This document shows, in pieces, positions 47,424-59,901 of a DNA stretch of 64,000 bases (its first letter is position 1; each line of letters opens with the position of its first letter). The position numbers were made by a program, and so were the translations under genes. The notes below the pieces were generated by a model that made no database searches, had not been told where the DNA came from, and worked only from the letters and a program-made list of their open reading frames with translations. This stretch comes from Neobacillus sp. PS3-34 (GTDB lineage: Bacteria > Bacillota > Bacilli > Bacillales > Cytobacillaceae). The DNA lies in the NCBI RefSeq assembly GCF_030915465.1, contig NZ_CP133267.1, positions 3,585,001-3,649,000 of the forward strand, read 5' to 3'.

Positions 47424-49259
47424 ATGAACAGAGAAGAGAAGCTAAACAGACAATCAAAAATCAGAAATTTTTCCATTATTGCCCATATCGACCATGGCAA
47501 ATCCACCCTTGCGGACAGGATATTAGAAAAAACCAATGCTTTAACATCCAGGGAAATGAAAGCCCAGCTATTGGATTCCATGGATCTGGAACGGGAACGG
47601 GGCATTACAATTAAATTAAATGCTGTCCAGTTGAGATATAAAGCTAAAGATGGAGAAGAATATATCTTACATCTAATTGATACACCGGGACACGTCGATT
47701 TTACGTACGAAGTGTCGCGAAGCCTTGCTGCATGTGAGGGAGCAGTCCTAGTTGTTGACGCTGCACAGGGAATTGAAGCGCAGACGTTCGCCAATGTGTA
47801 TCTGGCCTTGGATAATAACTTGGAAATCTTACCGGTCATCAATAAAATTGATCTTCCTAGTGCCGACCCGGAAAGAGTCCGCAATGAAATTGAAGAAGTA
47901 ATTGGCCTCGATGCTTCAGAAGCAGTACTTGCCTCAGCAAAAGCGGGAATTGGTATTGAAGAAATTCTGGAGCAGGTCGTAGCCACTGTGCCTGCACCTA
48001 CAGGCGATCCTGAAGGGCCTTTGAAAGCGTTGATTTTCGATTCTTTATACGATGCTTATCGAGGAGTAGTAGCCTATATCCGTGTAGTCGAAGGTTCTGT
48101 AAAAGCCGGCGACAAAATTAAGATGATGGCTAGTGGAAAAGAGTTTGAAGTAATTGAAGTTGGAGTATTCACGCCTAAAACTACTTTATGCGATGAATTG
48201 ACGGTAGGAGATGTCGGATTCCTTACAGCGGCGATAAAAAATGTTGGTGATACGACTGTCGGTGATACCATTACGAGTGCTAAAAATGGCGCAACCGAAG
48301 CGTTACCAGGCTACCGTAAACTGAATCCAATGGTATATTGTGGACTTTATCCAATCGATACAGCGAAGTTTAATGACTTGCGTGATGCGCTAGAAAAATT
48401 GCAGTTGAATGATGCTGCTTTACAGTTTGAACCAGAAACATCCCAGGCTTTGGGATTTGGATTCCGATGTGGATTTCTAGGGCTCCTTCACATGGAAATT
48501 ATCCAGGAGCGGATTGAACGCGAATTTAAAATCGATTTAATTACCACTGCTCCAAGTGTTATCTATCATGTAATTATGACTAACGGCACAGAAATTAGTG
48601 TTGATAATCCATCCAATTTACCTGATCCTCAGAAAATTGAACGGGTTGAAGAGCCATACGTCAAAGCAACGATGATGGCGCCTAATGATTATGTAGGAGC
48701 GATCATGGAACTCTGTCAGCAAAAACGAGGAATCTTTGGTGATATGCAGTATCTTGATCAAAATCGTGTCAGCATCGTTTATGAATTGCCGCTGGCGGAA
48801 ATTGTCTACGATTTCTTCGATCAATTAAAATCAGGCACAAAAGGATATGCTTCTTTTGATTATGAGTTAATTGGGTACAAGCCTTCCAAACTTGTCAAGA
48901 TGGATATCTTGTTAAATTCGGAAAAAGTAGATGCCTTAAGCTTTATTGTTCACAATGATTTTGCCTACGAGCGTGGGAAGGTTATCGTAGAAAAGCTGAA
49001 AGAATTAATTCCAAGACAGCAGTTTGAGGTTCCAGTTCAAGCAGCAGTTGGCCAAAAAATCATTGCTCGTTCAACTATCAAATCTATGGGCAAAAACGTT
49101 TTGGCTAAATGTTATGGTGGAGATATTTCCCGTAAACGTAAGCTGTTAGAAAAACAAAAAGAAGGTAAAAAACGGATGAAACAGGTAGGATCCGTTGAAG
49201 TGCCTCAGGAAGCCTTCATGGCCGTATTGAAAATGGATGACAACAATCCAAAGAAATAA
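47424..49259 (+). CDS. lepA: Elongation factor 4 (LepA)
   Basis: Ribosome-dependent translational GTPase. G1 is [14 protein letters not shown]2 region RGITI, G3 DTPGHVDF, G4 NKID. The C-terminal LepA-specific domain follows the EF-G-like domains (about residues 400-611; it ends [20 protein letters not shown]). 611 residues, unbroken. GTAGGAGTG precedes ATG 47424. Confidence 0.97.
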   Translation: MNREEKLNRQSKIRNFSIIAHIDHGKSTLADRILEKTNALTSREMKAQLLDSMDLERERGITIKLNAVQLRYKAKDGEEYILHLIDTPGHVDFTYEVSRSLAACEGAVLVVDAAQGIEAQTFANVYLALDNNLEILPVINKIDLPSADPERVRNEIEEVIGLDASEAVLASAKAGIGIEEILEQVVATVPAPTGDPEGPLKALIFDSLYDAYRGVVAYIRVVEGSVKAGDKIKMMASGKEFEVIEVGVFTPKTTLCDELTVGDVGFLTAAIKNVGDTTVGDTITSAKNGATEALPGYRKLNPMVYCGLYPIDTAKFNDLRDALEKLQLNDAALQFEPETSQALGFGFRCGFLGLLHMEIIQERIEREFKIDLITTAPSVIYHVIMTNGTEISVDNPSNLPDPQKIERVEEPYVKATMMAPNDYVGAIMELCQQKRGIFGDMQYLDQNRVSIVYELPLAEIVYDFFDQLKSGTKGYASFDYELIGYKPSKLVKMDILLNSEKVDALSFIVHNDFAYERGKVIVEKLKELIPRQQFEVPVQAAVGQKIIARSTIKSMGKNVLAKCYGGDISRKRKLLEKQKEGKKRMKQVGSVEVPQEAFMAVLKMDDNNPKK

Positions 49260-49268
49260 AGTCTTTTC

Positions 49269-49311
49269 AGAGGTTAGACCTGCCTGACTCGGGGGATTCT
49301 AGCCTCTTTTT
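49269..49311 (+). terminator. Terminator of lepA
   Basis: AGAGGTTAGA and TCTAGCCTCT form a 10-bp stem with one T-G pair, followed by TTTTTG. Confidence 0.8.
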
Positions 49312-49336
49312 GTTAGTGAAAAAAGGAAGTGAAATC

Positions 49337-50473
49337 ATGATCCAATCTGCATATATCCATATACCGTTCTGTGAGCATATTTGCCATTACTGCGACTTTA
49401 ATAAGGTTTTCTTGAAGGGGCAGCCTGTTGATGAGTATGTACAAGCCCTCGACAAAGAAATGGAGATGTCTGTAAAAAAGTACCCTGTAAGATCTCTTAA
49501 AACTATTTTCGTCGGCGGAGGAACGCCTACCTCTTTGAATGAACAACAATTATTCCGATTATGCGAGAGCATTAATAACCGTTTGCCAGCAGATTCTGAT
49601 TTCGAATTCACATTTGAAGCCAATCCAGGGGATTTATCATTGGAAAAATTGAAGATTCTTAAGGAGTCTGGAGTTAACCGTCTAAGCCTGGGTGTTCAGA
49701 CGTTTAATGATGAGTTATTAAAAAGAATTGGACGGGTTCATAGGGCGAAGGATGTTTTTGAAACAGTAGAAAAAGCAAAAACAGCAGGTTTTGAAAACAT
49801 TAGCATTGATCTTATATACAGCCTACCAGGCAAAACAATAGCCGATTTCCAGGAATCGCTGAAAGAAGCTTTTACTTTAGATATCTCTCATTACTCGGGG
49901 TATTCTCTAATTATTGAGCCGAAGACGGTTTTTTATAATTTAATGAGAAAAGGCAAGCTTATGACGCCAGGAGAAGATGCGGAAGCAGCCATGTATGAAC
50001 TGCTGATGGAGGAAATGGACAAAAACGGTTTCCGTCAATATGAAATAAGTAATTTTTCTAAGCCGGGTTTCGAGAGCCGTCATAACCTTACTTATTGGAA
50101 CAATGAAGAATACTTTGGGTTTGGCGCTGGGGCGCACAGCTACACGGACGGATGGAGAAGGTCCAATGCGGGTCCATTAAAGAAGTATTTGGAGCATATT
50201 GAAAAAGGAAGCCTTCCTGTCTTTGAGGAACATAAAGTCACATTGGCGGAAAAAATGGAAGAGGAAATGTTTTTGGGGCTTCGAAAAACAAAGGGAGTTT
50301 CTATTGATGTTTTTAGCCATAAATTCGGAAAAGACCCAATGGAGCTTTTCGGGAAAGAGATAGACGGTTTGATTAAAAAAAGTCTCCTAAATGTTTCTAA
50401 TGGATATATATTTTTAACAAAAAGAGGGCGGCTTCTGGGAAATGAAGTGTTTCAGTCATTTTTAGGTGTGTAA
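49337..50473 (+). CDS. hemW: Heme chaperone HemW (radical SAM)
   Basis: Radical SAM protein of the HemN-like group that has only the HemW function of binding and delivering heme. The iron-sulfur motif CEHICHYCDF (CxxxCxxC) starts near residue 13, GGGTPT is the SAM motif, and the C-terminal HemN domain is present (HNLTYWNNEEYFGFGAGAHS). ATG 49337 follows GGAAGTGA; TTG 49310 is upstream of it. The gene lies between lepA and hrcA, as in B. subtilis. Confidence 0.94.
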   Translation: MIQSAYIHIPFCEHICHYCDFNKVFLKGQPVDEYVQALDKEMEMSVKKYPVRSLKTIFVGGGTPTSLNEQQLFRLCESINNRLPADSDFEFTFEANPGDLSLEKLKILKESGVNRLSLGVQTFNDELLKRIGRVHRAKDVFETVEKAKTAGFENISIDLIYSLPGKTIADFQESLKEAFTLDISHYSGYSLIIEPKTVFYNLMRKGKLMTPGEDAEAAMYELLMEEMDKNGFRQYEISNFSKPGFESRHNLTYWNNEEYFGFGAGAHSYTDGWRRSNAGPLKKYLEHIEKGSLPVFEEHKVTLAEKMEEEMFLGLRKTKGVSIDVFSHKFGKDPMELFGKEIDGLIKKSLLNVSNGYIFLTKRGRLLGNEVFQSFLGV

Positions 50474-50476
50474 TGA

Positions 50477-50504
50477 TTGACACCATCCCACCTTTTTTGA
50501 TAAT
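50477..50504 (+). promoter_or_regulatory. Promoter of the hrcA-grpE-dnaK-dnaJ operon
   Basis: TTGACA at 50477 and GATAAT at 50499 with 16 bases between. CIRCE lies 12 bases downstream. Confidence 0.75.
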
Positions 50505-50516
50505 TTATTATTAGAA

Positions 50517-50543
50517 TTAGCACTCAGTTGATAGGAGTGCTAA
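50517..50543. promoter_or_regulatory. CIRCE operator (HrcA binding site)
   Basis: Perfect TTAGCACTC-N9-GAGTGCTAA. It overlaps the early transcribed region of hrcA, so HrcA would repress its own operon at normal temperature. Confidence 0.99.
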
Positions 50544-50555
50544 CAGAGGTGATGA

Positions 50556-51589
50556 ATGTTGTTAACAGATCGTCAATTGTTGATTCTTCAGGTTATTGTT
50601 GATGATTTTATTCGATCTGCACAACCTGTCGGCTCAAGAAGTCTGTCGAAAAAAGAAGAAATCTCTTTTAGCTCGGCTACCATACGTAACGAAATGTCAG
50701 ACCTTGAAGGCCTTGGGTTTATCGAAAAAACCCATACCTCATCTGGGCGGGTGCCTTCAGACAAAGGTTATCGCTATTATGTCGATCATTTGCTTGCCCC
50801 TCAGACACTGGGCCAGCGTGACATATCAACCATCCAGTCCATTTTTGCCGAGAAGATTTTCGAATTTGAAAAAATCATTCAAAAATCGGCAAGGATCCTG
50901 TCGGAACTCACCAATTATACATCGATTGTGCTAGGGCGGCAGTAAGCATTAATAAGCTTAAGCGGATTCAGATTATCCCGTTAAATAAGGAAACAGCTAT
51001 TGCTATTTTTGTTACGGATACTGGCCATGTTGAGAATAGGTCCTTTCAGCTTCCTGCAACTGTTGATGCCTCGGAATTGGAAAAAATGGTTAATATTTTG
51101 AATGAACGGTTAACAGGGGTTCCTCTTGTGGAATTGAATGACAAAATATTCAAGGAAGTTGCCACCCTGCTGCGCCAGCATATTCACAATTATGACCAGT
51201 TACTCCATTCGATTTCCGAAACATTCAAAATGCCGGCAAATGAGAAACTCTTTTTTGGCGGAAAAACCAATATGCTAAGCCAGCCAGAATTTAATGATTT
51301 AGCTAAAATCCGCAGTCTGCTGAACATGATAGAGGAAGAAGACCGGGTTTATGATTTAATCAAAAAAAATCCTGTCGGGATTAACGTTAAGATTGGCAGG
51401 GAAAACAATAATATTGCCATGGAAAATTGCAGCCTGATTACGGCTACCTATTCAGTGGGAGCCGAAAAGCTGGGTACGATTGCGATGCTCGGCCCAACTA
51501 GGATGGAATATTCCCGTGTCATCGGCCTTCTTGAATTTTTAAGCAGGGATTTAACTGCTGTCCTAACTAAACTGTATCAAAATAACTAG
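50556..51589 (+). CDS. hrcA: Heat-shock repressor HrcA (apparent frameshift)
   Basis: Winged-helix repressor of class I heat-shock genes that binds CIRCE; GroEL keeps it active. The N-terminal DNA-binding domain is [20 protein letters not shown] and [20 protein letters not shown]; the C-terminal GAF-like domain follows. The frame breaks at GGG 50934-50936. One extra G gives [20 protein letters not shown] and 344 residues, the family length. AGAGGTGA lies upstream of ATG 50556. Confidence 0.96.
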
Positions 51590-51606
51590 GGCTGGAAATA
51601 TTGATT

Positions 51607-51635
51607 AAGGGTGGAATGCCTTATTCCACCCCTTT
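51607..51635 (+). other. Hairpin between hrcA and grpE
   Basis: AAGGGTGGAAT and ATTCCACCCCTT pair with one bulged C. No T run follows. It may attenuate or protect the operon message between hrcA and grpE. Confidence 0.55.
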
Positions 51636-51675
51636 CAATGGACTTTTGTTTTAGCTTTTAAGGGAGGTGAGTAAG

Positions 51676-52274
51676 TTGACAGAGGAAAAAAGCACACTAA
51701 ACGAAGAATTGAATGAAAATGTAGAACTTACAGCAGAGGGCGAAGCTGTGGAACCGATTTTTGGTGAAAGCGAAGAAACAGTCGGCCAAAATGAAGGAAC
51801 TGAAACAGACCAGATCCGTATGCTTGAAGATAAAAATGCAGAATTAGAAAAAAAGTTGGAAGAAGCAGAAAATCGTACGCTTCGCCTTCAAGCTGATTTT
51901 GATAATTTCCGCCGCCGTGCCCGTATGGATGCAGAAGCGAGCGAAAAATATAGAGGTCAATCTTTAATTTCAGAAATTTTGCCTGCAATCGATAATTTCG
52001 AGAGGCCTTAAAGGTAGAGACAGAAAATGACCAAACCAGGTCATTGCTTCAGGGCATGGAAATGGTCTACAAGAGCTTGCTGGAGGCCCTGAAAAAAGAG
52101 GGTGTACAGCCGATCGAAGCAGTTGGAAAAGAATTCGACCCGCATCTTCACCAGGCCGTAATGCAGGCAGAGGATGAAAATTATAGCCCGAACACCGTTA
52201 TTGAGGAGTTTCAAAAAGGCTATATGTTAAAGGATAGAATCATTCGTCCAGCAATGGTCAAAGTCAGTCAATAA
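51676..52274 (+). CDS. grpE: Nucleotide exchange factor GrpE (apparent frameshift)
   Basis: Exchange factor that releases ADP from DnaK. The acidic N-terminus ([18 protein letters not shown]) leads to a long coiled coil, [20 protein letters not shown] and [12 protein letters not shown], and the beta-domain ends [20 protein letters not shown]. The frame breaks at GG 52004-52005; one extra G gives [20 protein letters not shown] and about 199 residues. TTG 51676 follows GGAGGTG; the upstream GTG lies inside that site. Confidence 0.95.
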
Positions 52275-52296
52275 TAAAAAAATCATTACATAATAG

Positions 52297-54147
<1,851 letters not shown>

Positions 54148-54163
54148 TCTTTAATGAAGTATA

Positions 54164-54204
54164 GAAAAGTCAAAGTCAGCTTAAAAATGGCTTTGGCTTT
54201 TTCT
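54164..54204 (+). terminator. Terminator-like hairpin between dnaK and dnaJ
   Basis: AAAAGTCAAAGTC pairs with GGCTTTGGCTTTT using two G-T pairs, then TTC. It would reduce read-through into dnaJ. Confidence 0.65.
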
Positions 54205-54322
54205 ATGAAGTACTGAACTTTGTATGTAAGTTTAAGAAAAGTCGTATAGAGTTTTCTTGTTGCCTTAGTATTCTTATCAGTGTTACAATAATCTTTATGT
54301 GAAAGATTCGGGAGTGGTAATC

Positions 54323-55459
54323 ATGAGTAAGAGGGATTACTATGAAGTGCTTGGATTAAGTAAAGGCGCTTCAAAGGAAGAAATTAAGAAGGCATATCGA
54401 AAGCTTTCCAAACAATTTCACCCTGACATTAACAAAGAGCCGGATGCGGCGGATAAATTTAAAGAAGTAAAAGAAGCTTATGAAACGTTAAGCGATGACC
54501 AAAAACGTGCACATTACGACCAATTCGGCCATACAGACCCCAATCAGGGCTTTGGCGGTTTTGGAGGTGGTGATTTTGGCGGTGGCTTTGGCGGTTTTGA
54601 AGATATTTTTAACACATTCTTCGGCGGTGGCGGAGGTGGAAGGCGTCGGGATCCTAATGCACCAAGACAGGGAGCTGACCTTCAATATACTATGACAGTA
54701 TCTTTTGAAGAAGCTGCATTTGGGAAGGAAACCGATATCGAAATCCCGCGTGAGGAAACCTGTGAAACTTGCAGTGGTTCAGGCGCTAAGCCAGGAACTA
54801 AACCTGAAACATGTCAGCACTGCCAAGGAACGGGCCAATTAAACATTGAACAAAATACCCCATTCGGGCGGGTTGTCAACCGCAGAGTCTGCCACCATTG
54901 TAACGGTACAGGGAAAGAGATTAAACATAAATGTTCCACATGCGGAGGAGCAGGTAAAGTTAAAAAACGCCGTAAAATTCACGTCAAGATACCAGCAGGA
55001 ATTGATGATGGCCAGCAGTTAAGAATGGCTGGACAGGGTGAAGCCGGTGTCAATGGAGGACCTCCTGGGGATCTTTATGTGGTTTTCCATGTTCGTTCAC
55101 ATGAATTTTTTGAACGGGATGGAGATGATATTTACTGTGAGATGCCGATTTCATTCGTACAGGCATCGCTAGGTGATGAAATTGAAGTTCCAACCCTGCA
55201 TGGAAAAGTTAAGCTTAAAGTTCCTTCCGGGACACAAACAGGTACAAAGTTCCGTCTAAAAGGAAAAGGGATACCAAATGTCCGTGGGTATGGTACAGGG
55301 GACCAGCATATAATTGTCAGGATTTTAACGCCGACAAAGCTTTCAGATAAACAAAAGCAGCTTCTTCGCGAGTTTGCTGAGATCAGTGGAAATGCTCCTC
55401 TCGGGGAACATGAAGAAAGCTTTTTATCAAAAGTAAAAAGAGCCTTTAAGGGCGAGTAA
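54323..55459 (+). CDS. dnaJ: Chaperone DnaJ (Hsp40)
   Basis: DnaK co-chaperone. J domain [20 protein letters not shown] with the HPD motif in QFHPDINK, then a glycine/phenylalanine-rich stretch, a zinc domain with four CxxCxGxG repeats ([32 protein letters not shown]), and a C-terminal substrate domain. ATG 54323 follows GGGAGTGG; the upstream GTG 54299 does not have a ribosome binding site. Confidence 0.97.
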   Translation: MSKRDYYEVLGLSKGASKEEIKKAYRKLSKQFHPDINKEPDAADKFKEVKEAYETLSDDQKRAHYDQFGHTDPNQGFGGFGGGDFGGGFGGFEDIFNTFFGGGGGGRRRDPNAPRQGADLQYTMTVSFEEAAFGKETDIEIPREETCETCSGSGAKPGTKPETCQHCQGTGQLNIEQNTPFGRVVNRRVCHHCNGTGKEIKHKCSTCGGAGKVKKRRKIHVKIPAGIDDGQQLRMAGQGEAGVNGGPPGDLYVVFHVRSHEFFERDGDDIYCEMPISFVQASLGDEIEVPTLHGKVKLKVPSGTQTGTKFRLKGKGIPNVRGYGTGDQHIIVRILTPTKLSDKQKQLLREFAEISGNAPLGEHEESFLSKVKRAFKGE

Positions 55460-55477
55460 GGATTGGAGTTGGTAGGA

Positions 55478-56419
55478 ATGAGATGGTCTGAATTAAGTAT
55501 CCATACAACAAATGAAGCGGTAGAACCGATTTCTCATATATTACACGAGGCAGGAGCCAGCGGTGTTGTTATTGAGGATCCATTTGAGTTGATTAAAGAA
55601 AGACAGGACCAATTCGGGGAAATCTACCAGCTCGATCCAAACGATTATCCTGAGGAAGGGGTAATCGTTAAAGCCTATTTACCTGTTAATAGCTTTTTGG
55701 GCGAAACCGTAGATGCAATTAAGGAATCAATTAATAATCTGATTATCCACAATATTGATATTGGATTAAATAAAGTTACTATCAGTGAAGTCAATGAAGA
55801 GGAATGGGCAACGGCATGGAAAAAATATTACAATCCGGTTAAGATCTCCGAAAAATTTACGATTGTGCCCACCTGGGAAGAATACACACCCGTAAACAGC
55901 GATGAGCTGATGATTGAATTGGATCCGGGAATGGCTTTCGGAACTGGCACACACCCAACAACGGTCATGTGCATTCAAGCCTTGGAAAGAACCGTAAAAA
56001 AAGGTGACCGGGTCATTGATGTTGGAACAGGCTCTGGTGTTCTCAGCATTGCTGCCGCGATGCTTGGAGCGGAGGAAGTCCGTGCCTACGATTTGGATGA
56101 AATTGCTGTTACCACAGCAAAACTAAATCTCAAATTGAACAAGGTTCACCACATTGCTACTGTTGCACAGAATAATCTTCTTGATGGAGTTGAAGAATCG
56201 TCGGCAGATGTTGTGGTTGCTAATATTCTTGCTGAAGTCATTCTGAGATTTACGGATGATGTTGCACGTGTAGTAAAGGAAAAGGGTTACTTTATCGCAT
56301 CGGGAATCATTCAGCAGAAAAAAGAATTAGTAAAAGACGCGCTCATTCAGACAGGTTTTGAAATTGAAGAAACCATCTTGATGGAAGATTGGGTTGCGCT
56401 GATTGCAAAAAGAAAATAA
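55478..56419 (+). CDS. prmA: Ribosomal protein L11 methyltransferase PrmA
   Basis: Trimethylates ribosomal protein L11. The substrate-recognition domain starts [20 protein letters not shown]; the SAM loop is [31 protein letters not shown] and NPPY-like [11 protein letters not shown] are also present. ATG 55478 gives the family N-terminus and has GGAG nine bases upstream. It belongs to the downstream end of the heat-shock cluster. Confidence 0.95.
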   Translation: MRWSELSIHTTNEAVEPISHILHEAGASGVVIEDPFELIKERQDQFGEIYQLDPNDYPEEGVIVKAYLPVNSFLGETVDAIKESINNLIIHNIDIGLNKVTISEVNEEEWATAWKKYYNPVKISEKFTIVPTWEEYTPVNSDELMIELDPGMAFGTGTHPTTVMCIQALERTVKKGDRVIDVGTGSGVLSIAAAMLGAEEVRAYDLDEIAVTTAKLNLKLNKVHHIATVAQNNLLDGVEESSADVVVANILAEVILRFTDDVARVVKEKGYFIASGIIQQKKELVKDALIQTGFEIEETILMEDWVALIAKRK

Positions 56420-56425
56420 ACTCGG

Positions 56426-56453
56426 AAAAAGGGGTAAGGACTTGGCCCTTTTT
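56426..56453 (+). terminator. Terminator of prmA
   Basis: AAAAAGGG and CCCTTTTT stem followed by GTTTG. Confidence 0.7.
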
Positions 56454-56540
56454 GTTTGTTTTCACTTGACTCTTCTCTTTTAATCCGAACTTCTTTTTAG
56501 TAAAATAATGTTAATCCTTTTAAAGGGGTGCAGTTAATTA

Positions 56541-57290
56541 ATGCAGCGTTACTTTGTAAAAGCTTCGGCTAGCAATAATACCTTTATTTTAAATGAAGAA
56601 GACCATCACCATATCATGAAAGTGATGCGGATGAGTATGGGGGATCAGATTATTTGCGTGGATCCTTCTGGAAGAAGTGCGTTATGCGAGATTGCAGAAA
56701 TTACCGATGAACAAGTTGCTGCTAACATTGTACAATGGAGAGAAGAAACCTCAGAGCTCCCTGTGTTTGTTACAATAGCGAGCGGTCTGCCTAAAGGGGA
56801 CAAGCTGGAGTGGATTATCCAAAAAGGGACCGAAATGGGTGCCTATGAATTTGTCCCTTTTGCTGCTGCCCGCTCGGTTGTGAAATGGGAAGAAAAGAAA
56901 GCAGTGAAAAAAGTGGAACGTTGGCAGAAAATTGCCAAGGAAGCTGCTGAACAAGCCCATCGAAATCACGTGCCAGACGTTGTCAATCCTATGGGCCTAA
57001 AGGTGTTACTGGAGAAGAGCAAGCAGTATGATCATAAACTTGTTGCTTTTGAAGATGAAAGCAGAAATGGAGAACTTTCTGTTTTTTCTTCCACTCTTAA
57101 AAGAATGACACAGGGAGAATCACTCCTGATGGTTTTTGGACCTGAAGGAGGATTATCTGATCGTGAAATATCTATGTTAAAGGAAAATGATTTTCTTGTT
57201 TGCGGATTAGGTCCGCGTATATTAAGGACGGAAACAGCACCGCTATATGCGTTGGCCGCGATTTCGTACCATTTTGAACTATTGAGGTGA
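56541..57290 (+). CDS. rsmE: 16S rRNA m3U1498 methyltransferase RsmE
   Basis: SPOUT-fold methyltransferase that modifies U1498 of 16S rRNA. The N-terminal PUA-like part begins MQRYFVKASASNNTFIL. The SPOUT knot has WIIQKGTEMGAYEFVPF, MVFGPEGGLSDREI and LGPRILRTETAPLYAL. 249 residues. AAAGGGGTG precedes ATG 56541. mtaB follows in 6 bases. Confidence 0.96.
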   Translation: MQRYFVKASASNNTFILNEEDHHHIMKVMRMSMGDQIICVDPSGRSALCEIAEITDEQVAANIVQWREETSELPVFVTIASGLPKGDKLEWIIQKGTEMGAYEFVPFAAARSVVKWEEKKAVKKVERWQKIAKEAAEQAHRNHVPDVVNPMGLKVLLEKSKQYDHKLVAFEDESRNGELSVFSSTLKRMTQGESLLMVFGPEGGLSDREISMLKENDFLVCGLGPRILRTETAPLYALAAISYHFELLR

Positions 57291-57296
57291 GTTTAC

Positions 57297-58643
57297 ATGC
57301 CAACAGTCGCGTTTCATACATTAGGATGCAAGGTGAACCACTATGAAACAGAAGCAATCTGGCAGTTGTTTAAACAAGAAGGCTATGACAGGGTGGAATT
57401 TGAATCCAATTCTGATGTTTATATCATTAATACATGTACCGTTACCAATACTGGTGATAAGAAGAGCCGCCAGGTAATTAGAAGGGCAGTAAGGAAAAAT
57501 CCTGATGCCGTCATTTGTGTAACTGGCTGTTATGCACAGACGTCCCCAGCAGAAATTATGGCGATTCCAGGGGTGGATATTGTTGTCGGTACACAGGACC
57601 GTGTAAAGATGCTTGAGTATATTGAACAATACAAGCAGGAGCGGCAGCCGATTAACGGAGTCAGAAATATCATGAAAAATCGGGTTTATGAAGAACTCGA
57701 TGTTCCAGCCTTTACAGACCGGACACGTGCTTCTTTAAAAATACAAGAAGGCTGCAATAACTTCTGTACTTTTTGCATTATTCCATGGGCGCGCGGGTTA
57801 ATGAGGTCACGCGATCCAAAAGAAGTCATCCGCCAGGCTCAACAGCTTGTTGATGCAGGTTATAAAGAAATAGTCTTGACCGGAATTCATACAGGCGGCT
57901 ATGGCGAAGACATGAAGGATTACAATCTTGCTATGCTCCTAAGAGAAATAGAAGCTGAAGTCCAAGGGCTTAAACGCCTGCGTATCTCTTCAATTGAAGC
58001 AAGCCAGATTACGGATGAAGTAATTGAAGTAATCAATGATTCCAATGTCATTGTCCGCCATCTTCATATCCCTCTTCAGTCGGGCTCTAATACTGTTTTA
58101 AAAAGAATGCGCCGCAAGTATACAATGGAGTTCTTTGGCGAACGGCTTGACCGCCTTAAGGAAGCTTTGCCAGGACTGGCTGTTACATCAGATGTCATCG
58201 TAGGCTTCCCGGGTGAAACGGAAGAAGAATTCATGGAAACTTTTAATTTTATCAAAGAACATAAATTTTCTGAGCTGCATGTTTTCCCATATTCAAAGCG
58301 TACAGGAACTCCTGCCGCAAGAATGGAAGACCAAGTTGATGAAGAAGTGAAAAACGAAAGGGTACACCGCTTGATTTCACTCTCTGACCAGTTGGCGAAG
58401 GAATACGCATCCCAATTCGAAAACGAAGTATTGGAAGTAATTCCTGAAGAGGAATTTAAGGATCAATCAACAACTGGTTTATTTGTTGGTTACACGGATA
58501 ATTATCTCAAGGTCGTTTTCCAGGCTACTGAAGAAATGGTCGGAAAAATAGTCAAGGTTAAAATCACAAAGGCAGGTTATCCTTATAATGAAGGGCAATT
58601 TGTCCGGGTAATGGAAGACACGCCAGTAGAAGCAGTAATTTAA
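57297..58643 (+). CDS. mtaB: tRNA t6A37 methylthiotransferase MtaB
   Basis: Radical SAM methylthiotransferase that makes ms2t6A at A37. The UPF0004 domain starts MPTVAFHTLGCKVNHYETEA; the radical SAM motif is EGCNNFCTFCIIPWARG; the TRAM domain is at the C-terminus (TGLFVGYTDNYLKVVF). 448 residues. GAGGTGAG gives the ribosome binding site. Confidence 0.96.
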   Translation: MPTVAFHTLGCKVNHYETEAIWQLFKQEGYDRVEFESNSDVYIINTCTVTNTGDKKSRQVIRRAVRKNPDAVICVTGCYAQTSPAEIMAIPGVDIVVGTQDRVKMLEYIEQYKQERQPINGVRNIMKNRVYEELDVPAFTDRTRASLKIQEGCNNFCTFCIIPWARGLMRSRDPKEVIRQAQQLVDAGYKEIVLTGIHTGGYGEDMKDYNLAMLLREIEAEVQGLKRLRISSIEASQITDEVIEVINDSNVIVRHLHIPLQSGSNTVLKRMRRKYTMEFFGERLDRLKEALPGLAVTSDVIVGFPGETEEEFMETFNFIKEHKFSELHVFPYSKRTGTPAARMEDQVDEEVKNERVHRLISLSDQLAKEYASQFENEVLEVIPEEEFKDQSTTGLFVGYTDNYLKVVFQATEEMVGKIVKVKITKAGYPYNEGQFVRVMEDTPVEAVI

Positions 58644-58669
58644 AGGACCTAATTGCCAGGTCCTTTTTC
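58642..58669 (+). terminator. Terminator of mtaB
   Basis: AAAGGACCT and AGGTCCTTT stem followed by TTCTTTTG. The 5' arm begins inside the stop codon. Confidence 0.85.
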
Positions 58670-58739
58670 TTTTGAAAAATCCTTATATGGGAATAGTAAA
58701 TGAAGAAGTGAATTTTTCACAGAAGGGAAATGGTGACCA

Positions 58740-59410
58740 ATGGCAGAAAATATTGCAGGAATGATTGACCACACATTGTTAAAAGCAGATGCGACGAAGC
58801 CGCAAATTGAAAAGCTATGCGAAGAGGCAAAGGAATACAAATTTGCCTCAGTGTGTGTAAATCCAACATGGGTGGCTGCTGCAAAAGAAATGCTTACAGG
58901 AAGCGGCGTAAAGGTTTGTACAGTAATTGGTTTTCCTCTTGGAGCAACAACATCTGAAACTAAGGCATTTGAAACCAGCGATGCAATTGAAAAGGGTGCA
59001 GAAGAAGTTGATATGGTTATTAATATTGGTGCTTTGAAGGATGGCAATGATGAACTGGTTGAAAAGGATATCCGTGCGGTTATGGATGCGGCAAAAGGTA
59101 AAGCCCTGACGAAGGTAATTATTGAAACTTCTCTGCTAACAGATGAAGAGAAAACCAGGGCGTGCCAGCTTGCTGTAAAAGCAGGGGCGGATTATGTGAA
59201 AACCTCAACAGGTTTTTCAACAGGCGGTGCCACGATAGAGGATATAGCATTAATGAGAAAAACAGTCGGCCTGAAATCGGAGTAAAAGCCTCCGGTGGTG
59301 TCCGTAATACGGAGGATACTGAAAAGATGATTCGAGCAGGAGCTACCAGAATCGGAGCAAGTGCGGGTGTTTCGATTGTAAATGGACTTACAGGGGATTC
59401 TGATTACTAA
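58740..59410 (+). CDS. deoC: Deoxyribose-phosphate aldolase (apparent frameshift)
   Basis: Class I aldolase splitting deoxyribose 5-phosphate into glyceraldehyde 3-phosphate and acetaldehyde in deoxynucleoside catabolism. The N-terminus [20 protein letters not shown] is typical, [11 protein letters not shown] precedes the Schiff-base lysine in [15 protein letters not shown]. The frame breaks in GGCC near 59269-59272; one extra base gives [20 protein letters not shown] and 223 residues, the expected length. It lies between mtaB and yqeW. Confidence 0.94.
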
Positions 59411-59414
59411 AAAT

Positions 59415-59477
59415 GAGACGGCATAACGCCGTCTCAGACTGCAGGCAAACTCTTTCGTGTTTGCCTGCAGTTTTTTT
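59415..59477 (+). terminator. Double terminator of deoC
   Basis: First hairpin GAGACGGC/GCCGTCTC (59415-59435); second, 13-bp ACTGCAGGCAAAC/GTTTGCCTGCAGT (59438-59471), then seven T. The T run becomes the target site of the next element. Confidence 0.9.
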
Positions 59478-59483
59478 CTTTTT

Positions 59484-59760
59484 GGCTCTGTTATAATTGA
59501 ATGTTGATTTCACTGTGTTTAAAAAATAAACGGTAAAATTCCGTTTAAATTGGGAAATACCCATATTTCCTTAAAAATAAAGGAAGTTTTTCCGTTTATA
59601 TTATCCAAATCTTTGGATTTCTGTTGTATTTAGAGCAGTTAATCGGAATGTCTCCGCTTATATCTGCTTCTTAAGCTTCCAATAGATACTTTAGCCGGAA
59701 ATTTTCCGCCTATGAATTCTCAAACCAACACGAAAATCAACAATGAATAATAACGGAGCC
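59484..59760. mobile_element. 277-bp MITE-like insertion with 8-bp target duplication
   Basis: Ends are imperfect inverted repeats over about 35 bases: left GGCTCTGTTATAATTGAATG, right (reverse complement) GGCTCCGTTATTATTCATTG, both continuing TTGATTT. TTCTTTTT stands immediately before (59476-59483) and immediately after (59761-59768), a perfect 8-bp duplication. The interior is AT-rich, with no reading frame but several short CGGAAA/TTTCCG-like pairs. Confidence 0.9.
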
Positions 59761-59792
59761 TTCTTTTTAAAATGTAATTAAGTAAAAGACTC

Positions 59793-59850
59793 GTTGATTT
59801 CCGCTGCGGGTGGACGCTTTCCGCGGGGCGGGCGGTGAGCCTCCTCGCCG
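59793..59850 (-). repeat. Truncated family-2 repeat
   Basis: GTTGATTTCCGCTGCGGGTG through GGGGCGGGCGGTGAGCCTCC matches, in reverse, the end of the repeat at 33832-34023. It stops abruptly at about 59850, where transposase-related sequence begins. Confidence 0.82.
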
Positions 59851-59901
59851 CTAGAGCACATCTAATCGGGGGTTGGCCGTCCAAGTATCGATCCAGTCGT
59901 T

